NCBI GenBank assembly: GCA_022843385.1
Contig: JALHNT010000017.1
Location: 1 to 64,000, forward strand
Reading direction: 5' to 3'
DNA from: Anaerolineae bacterium
GTDB lineage: Bacteria; Chloroflexota; Anaerolineae; Aggregatilineales; Phototrophicaceae
DNA length: 64,000 nucleotides
The translations under genes were made by a program, and so were the position numbers. Positions 57,356-64,000 of this stretch are shown piece after piece (positions within the stretch are counted from its first letter, which is position 1; each line of letters opens with the position of its first letter). The notes under the pieces are model-generated. The model was not told the DNA's origin. It saw only the letters and a list, made by a program, of their open reading frames with translations, and made no database searches.

Positions 57356-58609
57356 ATGCATAATCGTCGCAATGCCGTTCACCTGCTCGTCATTGCCTGT
57401 CTGCTGATTGGACTGGTGACAGGACGATCATTCTTCTTCACCCTGGCAATCCTGTTCGGCGGCATCCTCTTCACCTCCTTCATCTGGTCATGGTTAGCGG
57501 TGCGCTGGATCATTGTCAGCCGCAAGACACGCGCCCGACGCGCCCAGGTGGGACGCAAGCTGGACGAGACGTTTATCGTGCAGAACCGCAGTTTCCTGCC
57601 GAAGTTGTGGCTGGAAGTGCGCGACCACTCTACCCTTCCAGGGCATCGTGCCAGCCAGGTCGTGCCAGCTTTGGCACCCCGCCGCAATTATCGCTGGTAC
57701 GTGGAAACGCCATGTCTGGTGCGCGGCGAATTCGAATTGGGTCCGGTCACCTTGTCGAGCGGTGATCCATTCGGCTTCTTCCTCTCGCCGCGCCGCATTG
57801 ACGCGACCTCGAAAGTCGTTGTCTATCCAGCCACAGTCGCGCTCACGCATGTCGATATGCCGATGGGTCAGATTTCAGGTGGCGATGCACAGCGACGACG
57901 CGCCTTCAATGTGACGACCAACGCAGCCGGCGTGCGCGAATACGTCCCTGGTGACAGTTTCAATCGCATCCATTGGGCTTCAACGGCCCGCCGCGACAAA
58001 CTTATCGTCAAGGAATTTGAGATTGATCCATTGGTTGATATCTGGCTGTTCATGGATTTCTCCAGCGATTCAATCTATGAAGATCCGATACTGGAACGGA
58101 TAGACGGCATTGGCCCGTTGATCCCTACCAGCCATCATATTCCGCCTTCAACCGAGGAATATGGGGTCATCATCGCAGCATCGCTCGCCAAGTATTTCAT
58201 CGACTCTGAGCGCGCCCTCGGTTTTGCAGCTTACGGACCGCATCGTGAAATTCTGCAACCGGAACACGGTTTACGCCAACTCAACCGCATCCTACAAATC
58301 CTGGCGGTAGCGCGCAGCCGCAGCCCCTATACGCTCGGCCAGATGCTGACGCTGGAAACGCCGTATTTTACGCGTGGGACGACCCTCGTTATAATCACGT
58401 CGTCGCTCGACCCATCGTGGGTGACACAAGCCCAGATTCTCTCGCGGCGCGGGATCCGTCCCATGTGTATTCTGGTCGATTCGCATTCGTTTGGCGCACC
58501 AACAGCGGCCACAGAAACGTTGGCGATGCTGCGGCTCGCCCGAATTCCGACGATCCCTATCCGCAAGAACGACGACATTGCGGCAGCGCTGGCACAGCGC
58601 CCACTCTAG
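57356..58609 (+). CDS. DUF58-domain membrane protein
   Basis: A 417-residue protein. Two N-terminal transmembrane helices (~9-45) are followed by a beta-rich region and the DUF58 signature REYVPGDSFNRIHWASTARR, then a VWA-like segment (DIWLFMDFSSDSIYE). DUF58 proteins act with MoxR ATPases, probably as chaperone targets in cell-envelope assembly. It starts five bases after the MoxR gene. Confidence 0.93.
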   Translation: MHNRRNAVHLLVIACLLIGLVTGRSFFFTLAILFGGILFTSFIWSWLAVRWIIVSRKTRARRAQVGRKLDETFIVQNRSFLPKLWLEVRDHSTLPGHRASQVVPALAPRRNYRWYVETPCLVRGEFELGPVTLSSGDPFGFFLSPRRIDATSKVVVYPATVALTHVDMPMGQISGGDAQRRRAFNVTTNAAGVREYVPGDSFNRIHWASTARRDKLIVKEFEIDPLVDIWLFMDFSSDSIYEDPILERIDGIGPLIPTSHHIPPSTEEYGVIIAASLAKYFIDSERALGFAAYGPHREILQPEHGLRQLNRILQILAVARSRSPYTLGQMLTLETPYFTRGTTLVIITSSLDPSWVTQAQILSRRGIRPMCILVDSHSFGAPTAATETLAMLRLARIPTIPIRKNDDIAAALAQRPL

Positions 58610-58625
58610 GTAGAGGAAAATCAGC

Positions 58626-59762
58626 ATGACTCACTATGATTCGATTATTCTTGGCGCGGGTGCGCTGGGCAGCGCAGCAGCCTATCATCTGGCGAAGAGT
58701 GGTCAGAAGGTCTTGCTGTTGGAACAATTTGAACTCAATCATCAGCTTGGTAGTTCATACGGTTTGTCGCGCATCATTCGTTATGCTTATGACTATACGC
58801 AGTATATCGATCTGGCGAAGGCTGTCTTCCCGATGTGGGCGATGATCGAAGAAGAAGCCGGTGAAAAGCTCTATACCCGTACAGGAGGCCTGGACTTTGG
58901 TCGTCACGATCAGGAAAGCCTGACAGCAGTCATCGCTTGCCTGAGACAAACGGACATTCCGCATGAGATTCTATCGCCGAGTGAAGCCCAGTTACGCTTC
59001 CCTCAATTTCGCTTCGACGATGATATGACGATTCTTTACCAGGCGGACACGGGCATTCTGGCGGCCTCGCAATGTGTTCTGGCACAACTCCGTTTGGCTG
59101 AACGGCATGGCGCGACTGTCCAGCCTGACACGGCCATTACCCGAATCATCCCGCATCCGAGCAGTGTGGAAGTCCAAACAGCACAGGGTAACTATACAGC
59201 CGGCACGCTGGTCATTGCAGCCGGTTCATGGATGCGCCCGCTGCTGAAGACGCTAGGACTCGATCTTCCGTTATATCCTGAGAAATGTCAGGAGATGTAT
59301 TTTGACACAAGCAATCCCCCGGCTTACGAGCCAGAGCGCTTTCCCGCTTTTATCGCCCATATGAAGTACCGTTTTCCCTACCAACCCTACGGCATCGCCA
59401 GCCGCGAAGGATCGGGTGTCAAGGTAGCGGCGCATGGGGGCAAGCGACTTAACGACATCTCAGAAGTGGATTATGTTCCTGAGCAGAATGCCATTGAACT
59501 CGCGCAGACTTTCTCTCAAACCTATCTGCCTGAAGTGGGTCAGCTTCGATCAAGCCGGGTATGTTTGTATACCATGACGCCCGATGAACACTGGGTGATC
59601 GACAAACACCCGGAGTTTCCGCAGATTGTCTTCGCCGGTGGTTGTTCCGGTCATGCCTTCAAGTTCGCGATCATCATTGGCGAGATTCTGAAGGATCTGG
59701 CGCTTTCCGGAACTACCCAGCGCGACATCAGTCTGTTCCAAGCAGCCCGCTTCAATGGTTAA
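58626..59762 (+). CDS. Monomeric sarcosine oxidase-type FAD enzyme
   Basis: A 378-residue flavoprotein of the MSOX/SolA (N-methyltryptophan oxidase) family. The N-terminal SIILGAGALGSAAAYHLAKSG binds FAD; GSSYGLSRIIRYAYD and the C-terminal GGCSGHAFKFA are family motifs. The Cys in VCLYTMTPDEHWVIDKHP matches the position of the covalently flavinylated Cys of MSOX. It should oxidise an N-methylated amino acid to release formaldehyde and peroxide; the substrate is unknown. It is 16 bases after the DUF58 gene. Confidence 0.9.
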   Translation: MTHYDSIILGAGALGSAAAYHLAKSGQKVLLLEQFELNHQLGSSYGLSRIIRYAYDYTQYIDLAKAVFPMWAMIEEEAGEKLYTRTGGLDFGRHDQESLTAVIACLRQTDIPHEILSPSEAQLRFPQFRFDDDMTILYQADTGILAASQCVLAQLRLAERHGATVQPDTAITRIIPHPSSVEVQTAQGNYTAGTLVIAAGSWMRPLLKTLGLDLPLYPEKCQEMYFDTSNPPAYEPERFPAFIAHMKYRFPYQPYGIASREGSGVKVAAHGGKRLNDISEVDYVPEQNAIELAQTFSQTYLPEVGQLRSSRVCLYTMTPDEHWVIDKHPEFPQIVFAGGCSGHAFKFAIIIGEILKDLALSGTTQRDISLFQAARFNG

Positions 59763-59765
59763 CCC

Positions 59766-61379
59766 ATGATTGCTAATCGCATCTTTGCTGGAAATCGTTA
59801 CCTGTACCTGGCCGTATTCGTCAGTGGTATGACGACGCTGGCCGTCGAGCTATCCGCACAACGATTGCTGGGCAACGTGTTTGGCAGCAGCAATATTGTC
59901 TGGGCCAATGTCATTGGATTGATTCTGCTATATCTGACGATTGGCTATTTCCTCGGCGGACGCTGGGCAGATCGCTCACCCTACCCCACTACCTTCTACC
60001 GTATCCTTATCTGGAGCGCCTTCCTCAGCGCCCTGACGCCACTGGTCGCGCGTCCAATTGTGCGCGTGGCTGCCAGCGCGGTCGCCGGAGTGGATGCAGG
60101 TCTAGCTATCGGCTCATTCATCTCAATTCTTGTTCTCTTCTCCATACCGATCACCCTTCTCGGTTGTGTATCGCCTTTTGCTATTCGGTTGGCAGCGGAA
60201 AACAATCAGGATGCGCGCACCATTGGCGGGCTTTCCGGGCGACTTTATGCCATCAGCACGCTGGGCAGTCTGCTCGGAACGTTCCTGCCCGTGCTATTTC
60301 TGATACCGGAACTCGGAACGATCCTGACTTTTCTGGTGTTTGCGACCACGTTGTTCGTGGTCGGCCTGTTCGGTCTATGGCAGCATCAGGGGCCGGGTGC
60401 ACTGCGCTGGCTATGGATGCCAGTGGTGATTGTGGTGCTGGCGCTGTTCGTGATGAGTGGCCCGCTGCGTCCGGCGCTGGCAGGCCAAACGCTGTTGTAT
60501 GAAGCGGAGAGCGCCTACAACTACATTCAGGTGCAGGAGGACGCAGGTGGTAACCGCTATCTGTATCTCAACGAGGGACAGGGCATTCACAGCCAGTGGA
60601 GTCCAACTACGGTCGGCGATAACCATCGGACATGGAGCTTCTTCCTGACAGCACCTTACTTCAACGCGACGGGATTTGGGCCAGATCAGGTTGATTCGTT
60701 GGCAATAGTCGGGTTGGCAGCGGGTACAATCGCGCGGCAGCATCTGGCGGTCTATCCGAATTTGCCGATTGACGGGATCGAAATCGATGCTGGCATTATT
60801 GAGGCCGGCGCATTGTATTTCGACATGAATGCGGTCATGATGCCTTCGCTCAATGTCTACGCGCAAGACGGCCGTTACATGTTGAATCGGCTGGAGCGTC
60901 AGTACAGTGTGATCGCGCTCGATGCCTATCGTCCACCCTATATCCCCTGGCATCTCACCACTGTTGAATTTTTCCAGGAGGTCAGCGCCAAACTCACCGA
61001 CAATGGTGTGGTTGCAATCAATGTAGGCAGAACGCAGACTGACCGACGACTCGTGGATGCCTTGACCAATACATTACTCAAGGTTTTCCCGTCGGTGCAC
61101 GCGATGGATGTTCCTCTGTCCTTCAATACCATCCTGGTTGCCACTCAACAACCAACTGCTGACATTAATCTGGTGAACAATCTGTCCATTCTGCCGGAAG
61201 CGGTGCATCCGCTGTTGCGCGAAACCTTGATGTGGGGAGTCAATCAACAGGTGCCGCTGGGGAATTCGACAGACATCGTATTCACAGATGATCGTGCGCC
61301 GGTTGAAACGCTGGTGGACTCGCTGGTCATCAACTTTTTGCTGTCCGGTCAGACTCAACAATTAGCCGCACCTCAATAA
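59766..61379 (+). CDS. Membrane protein with spermidine-synthase-like domain
   Basis: A 537-residue protein with about seven N-terminal transmembrane helices (~1-235; MTTLAVELSAQRLLGNVFGS at the start) fused to a soluble spermidine-synthase-like domain (~245-520). The SAM-type loop reads LAIVGLAAGTIAR rather than the usual glycine-rich GGGDG, with GIEIDAGIIEAGALYF and YAQDGRYML following. Such fusions are common and their aminopropyl transfer activity is often unproven. It starts four bases after the oxidase gene. Confidence 0.87.
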   Translation: MIANRIFAGNRYLYLAVFVSGMTTLAVELSAQRLLGNVFGSSNIVWANVIGLILLYLTIGYFLGGRWADRSPYPTTFYRILIWSAFLSALTPLVARPIVRVAASAVAGVDAGLAIGSFISILVLFSIPITLLGCVSPFAIRLAAENNQDARTIGGLSGRLYAISTLGSLLGTFLPVLFLIPELGTILTFLVFATTLFVVGLFGLWQHQGPGALRWLWMPVVIVVLALFVMSGPLRPALAGQTLLYEAESAYNYIQVQEDAGGNRYLYLNEGQGIHSQWSPTTVGDNHRTWSFFLTAPYFNATGFGPDQVDSLAIVGLAAGTIARQHLAVYPNLPIDGIEIDAGIIEAGALYFDMNAVMMPSLNVYAQDGRYMLNRLERQYSVIALDAYRPPYIPWHLTTVEFFQEVSAKLTDNGVVAINVGRTQTDRRLVDALTNTLLKVFPSVHAMDVPLSFNTILVATQQPTADINLVNNLSILPEAVHPLLRETLMWGVNQQVPLGNSTDIVFTDDRAPVETLVDSLVINFLLSGQTQQLAAPQ

Positions 61380-61382
61380 TCC

Positions 61383-62066
61383 ATGTCAACACTTCCGCCT
61401 ACCCCACAGCCGGTATTGGGCATCCTCTGTCAGTGGTTGGTCACACTGGCCTATCCCTTTGTGGTCGTCCTCCTGTTTGTACGGCTGGTGATGACGCCGA
61501 TTTATCTGCAAATCGAGTACACCCGTCCGGGATTTCCCGCCGATCCCTTTGGTTTCACAACAGAAGATCGCCTGCGCTATGCTCCGCTGGCGCTGGAGTA
61601 TCTGCTGAATGGCGCTGACATCTCTTTTCTGGGAAATCTTCGCTTTGAGAACGGGCTGGAAATGTACAATGTTCGTGAACTCCAGCATATGCGGGATGTC
61701 AAGGCAGTAACCCAGATCATGTTTACGGCTGCAAGCGTGATCGGTCTCATGGTTCTCGCCAGTCTGGCGTGGCTCTGGCGAACATCACCCACAAGAGTGA
61801 GGCAAGGCCTGTTGAACGGTAGCCTTCTGACTCTGAGCCTGATTGCGGTCATTGTTATCCTGGCGATCACCAGTTGGGATGTGTTCTTCACCGGATTTCA
61901 CGATCTATTCTTCGCGGATGGCACGTGGCAGTTCGCCTATTCAGATACCCTGATTCGACTGTTCCCAGAGCAGTTCTGGTTCGACGCTGCCCTGGTCATC
62001 GGTGGGCTGACGAGTTTGACGGCTGTCACAACTCTGTTCATGGCACTGCGGCTGAAAACGCCCTAA
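61383..62066 (+). CDS. TIGR01906/DUF1461-type integral membrane protein
   Basis: A 227-residue membrane protein with about four transmembrane helices. The family hallmark is near the C terminus: FFTGFHDLFFADGTWQFAYS followed by DTLIRLFPEQFWFDA. The function of the family is unknown. It begins four bases after the spermidine-synthase-like gene and is therefore cotranscribed. Confidence 0.88.
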   Translation: MSTLPPTPQPVLGILCQWLVTLAYPFVVVLLFVRLVMTPIYLQIEYTRPGFPADPFGFTTEDRLRYAPLALEYLLNGADISFLGNLRFENGLEMYNVRELQHMRDVKAVTQIMFTAASVIGLMVLASLAWLWRTSPTRVRQGLLNGSLLTLSLIAVIVILAITSWDVFFTGFHDLFFADGTWQFAYSDTLIRLFPEQFWFDAALVIGGLTSLTAVTTLFMALRLKTP

Positions 62067-62187
62067 GCGAAATAGGTGAATAACGTCATGGGCGAAGCAT
62101 CGCTTTCGTCCGTTGATGACCTTTGACTCTGGACTCAGACAATGTTAATCTTCATGGGCATACGGGTGCAGTGTAAATGTCAGGTCT

Positions 62188-63498
62188 ATGTGGCGAATTC
62201 AGGCACTTACCAAATGGCTCACACCAGGGATCGGTGTCAAACGCTGGATCATTTTGCTCCTGGTCGGAGTGACGCTGGTATCATTGGGTATCTCCCAGAT
62301 CATGCTGAGCCTGATTGGTCTGCATGTCCTCACGCAGGTTGCTGAGGCCACCTGGATTGAATATGCCCTGTCAGTGCTGATGATTGCTGGCGGCTTCACC
62401 GTCGTGGCCTTCGCCGTTGTCAAGTGGTCCCGTGCCATTCTTGCACCGTATCGACGCAACCAGCAGGGTCGTGTTGTTGATGCCGTGTATTCACACAGTC
62501 AACGCCATAAGGGGTTAAAAGTCGTTGCTATCGGTGGTGGAACTGGGCTGCCATCGGTCCTGCGAGGCTTCAAACCGTATACCAGCAATATCACGGCGGT
62601 GGTGACGGTGGCTGACGATGGAGGGAGTTCAGGACGGCTGCGGCGCGATCTGGGCGTCCTGCCCCCAGGCGATCTCCGCAACAATATCGCAGCACTGGCG
62701 GATGACGAAAGCCTGATGACACGTTTGTTTCAACATCGATTTGACGGTGGTGAATTGGGTGGACACGCCTTCGGCAATCTGTTCATTACCGCGTTAGCCG
62801 CAGTGACCGGTAGCATTGAAACGGCGCTCATCGAAACCGAGCGCGTTCTGAACATTCAGGGACGTGTATTGCCAGCAACACTGGATGATGTTAATCTGAC
62901 AGCGCAGCTTCGTTTGCCGGGCAGTAACCGCGTCAGTCAGGTGACAGGCGAATCCAACATTACGAAGGCGGGCGGAAGCATCGAGCAGATTGGTCTCGTG
63001 CCGCCCGATGCAGAGGCCTATAGCGAGAGCGTGCAAGCGATCCTGGATGCTGATCTGGTGGTGATTGGGCCAGGGAGTCTGTTCACCAGTATTCTGCCGA
63101 ACCTGCTGGTGCGCGGCATTGCCGAAGCCTTACGCGGCACAAAGGCCTATATCATCTATGTGTGCAATGTCGCCACACAGGCCGGAGAAACCGAGGGTTT
63201 TACGGTAGCAGAGCATGTGATGGCGCTGGAACGCCACATCGGGCGAGGCGTGTTTCATGTGGTGCTGGCAAATGACACCTATTCAACGATGAATGCCGGG
63301 AAGAATACCCACTATGTGCAACCGGTGCCGGAGCATCATGAAGTATTGCAACGATACGAAGTCCGTTACACCGATCTGACTGATGTCGAGCGCCCGTGGC
63401 GACATGATGCAATCAAGCTGGTCAGCGCGATTATGCAAGTGAGTCAGGAAGAACGGGGCGGCAATCTGAATCCGAGAATGGCCTTTACAGAAGTTTAA
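62188..63498 (+). CDS. YvcK/CofD-like protein with membrane N terminus
   Basis: A 436-residue protein with two N-terminal transmembrane helices (~22-44, ~60-85) then a YvcK domain: VVAIGGGTGLPSVLRGFKPY, VTVADDGGSSGRLRRDLGV, PPGDLRNNIAAL and IGPGSLFTSILPNLLV. YvcK-like proteins bind UDP-sugars and govern carbon flow and cell-wall synthesis. The start lies before gap (GAPDH), which fits a link to central carbon metabolism. Confidence 0.92.
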   Translation: MWRIQALTKWLTPGIGVKRWIILLLVGVTLVSLGISQIMLSLIGLHVLTQVAEATWIEYALSVLMIAGGFTVVAFAVVKWSRAILAPYRRNQQGRVVDAVYSHSQRHKGLKVVAIGGGTGLPSVLRGFKPYTSNITAVVTVADDGGSSGRLRRDLGVLPPGDLRNNIAALADDESLMTRLFQHRFDGGELGGHAFGNLFITALAAVTGSIETALIETERVLNIQGRVLPATLDDVNLTAQLRLPGSNRVSQVTGESNITKAGGSIEQIGLVPPDAEAYSESVQAILDADLVVIGPGSLFTSILPNLLVRGIAEALRGTKAYIIYVCNVATQAGETEGFTVAEHVMALERHIGRGVFHVVLANDTYSTMNAGKNTHYVQPVPEHHEVLQRYEVRYTDLTDVERPWRHDAIKLVSAIMQVSQEERGGNLNPRMAFTEV

Positions 63499-63511
63499 TC
63501 GAAATAATTCG

Positions 63512-63540
63512 TTGTTTAGGTGTGGACTCGGTACATTATG
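63512..63540 (+). promoter_or_regulatory. Possible promoter of gap
   Basis: TTGTTT (63512-63517) and ATTATG (63535-63540) are 17 bases apart, about 30 bases before the ATG. Both hexamers are weak matches. Confidence 0.3.
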
Positions 63541-63570
63541 ATCGTACTGCATCACAAGGAGTGATACACA

Positions 63571-64000
63571 ATGGCAAAGATTCGCGTCGGGATTAATGGT
63601 TTTGGACGTATTGGCCGCCAGGTGCTGCGCGCGATACGTCAGTACTATCCCAATGACATTGATGTGATTGCCTTCAACGACCTGGGCGATCTGGAGACGA
63701 TGGCGCATCTGTTCCGCCACGACTCGAACTACGGCAGCTATCATGGCACGGTTGAAGTCAAGGATGGTGCCTTGATTGTCGATGGCGATGAGATCAAGGC
63801 GCTGGCCGAGAAAGACCCGGCGGCGCTGCCCTGGAAGGCGCACAATGTCGATATCGTTATCGAAAGCACCGGGCGCTTCACCGATAAGGAAACTGCCGGC
63901 AAGCACCTGACCGCTGGCGCAAAGAAAGTCATCATCTCAGCCCCGGCCAAGAATGAAGATATTACCGTATGTCTGGGCGTCAATGACGATATGTATGACC
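63571..64000 (+). CDS. gap: Glyceraldehyde-3-phosphate dehydrogenase, N-terminal part
   Basis: The 143 visible residues begin [20 protein letters not shown], the NAD-binding start of type I GAPDH, followed by [18 protein letters not shown] and [19 protein letters not shown]. The window ends before the catalytic Cys. AAGGAG lies ten bases upstream of the ATG. It catalyses the oxidative phosphorylation step of glycolysis. Confidence 0.95.
   Translation, partial: MAKIRVGINGFGRIGRQVLRAIRQYYPNDIDVIAFNDLGDLETMAHLFRHDSNYGSYHGTVEVKDGALIVDGDEIKALAEKDPAALPWKAHNVDIVIESTGRFTDKETAGKHLTAGAKKVIISAPAKNEDITVCLGVNDDMYD

Overview
The window looks like a chromosomal segment from a member of the Chloroflexota, probably Anaerolineae-like. 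This is judged from gene content: Thr/Pro-rich LysM surface proteins, TIR-FGE fusions, a TIGR01906-type membrane protein, a lycopene-cyclase-domain carotenoid operon, and MglA/MglB-like regulators beside housekeeping genes. No 16S rRNA or other marker is present, so the assignment is inference. Base composition looks moderate and even. Two tRNA genes carry near-consensus sigma-70 promoters. No CRISPR array, transposase, integrase or phage structural gene was seen.

Layout. (1) 1-8.5 kb, minus strand: a tightly packed run ctpA > smpB > unknown protein > STAND ATPase with TPRs > PfkB sugar kinase > divergent nucleotidyltransferase > zinc-ribbon/LysM protein > lipoprotein (cut by the window edge). 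(2) 8.5-21.8 kb: a REC-GAF-histidine kinase, a TPR membrane protein, tRNA-Leu(GAG), then plus-strand plsX, fabF, a TPR protein, trmFO, a second histidine kinase, an aminotransferase, hflX, a small membrane protein and a GNAT/GIY-YIG fusion. (3) 21.9-25.8 kb: an internally duplicated amino-acid-type binding protein, its permease (no ATPase gene nearby), and a P-loop ATPase. (4) 26.0-42.15 kb: a block bounded by a ~190-base inverted repeat (26012-26201 and 41969-42149, outward edges matching). It holds an eight-gene minus-strand carotenoid operon (crtI, crtB, fused lycopene cyclase, alpha/beta hydrolase, cruF, plsY-type acyltransferase, glycosyltransferase, second crtI-type desaturase). A divergent P450, dus, a cytochrome c lipoprotein, an M42 peptidase, a small unknown protein and a P460-type cytochrome follow. 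(5) 42.4-46.9 kb: a very large secreted pullulanase with five N-terminal modules. (6) 47.1-52.06 kb: two adjacent TIR genes (TIR + degenerate NTPase + HEAT; TIR + helical linker + FGE-sulfatase fold) behind a perfect palindrome, ended by tRNA-Glu(CTC). (7) 52.2-64 kb: an MglA-like GTPase, an adenosine-deaminase-fold protein without its metal ligands next to pyrG, an MglB-like roadblock protein, MoxR/DUF58, a sarcosine-oxidase-type flavoenzyme, a membrane spermidine-synthase-like protein, a TIGR01906 protein, a YvcK-type protein and the start of gap (GAPDH).

Working together: the carotenoid operon plus P450 should make a hydroxylated, glycosylated, possibly acylated carotenoid. plsX and fabF serve lipid synthesis. 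The two TIR proteins form the best candidate for an uncharacterised defence or signalling module, since both keep the conserved TIR glutamate and are separated by only two bases. All functions are read from sequence motifs by eye; no database search was run.
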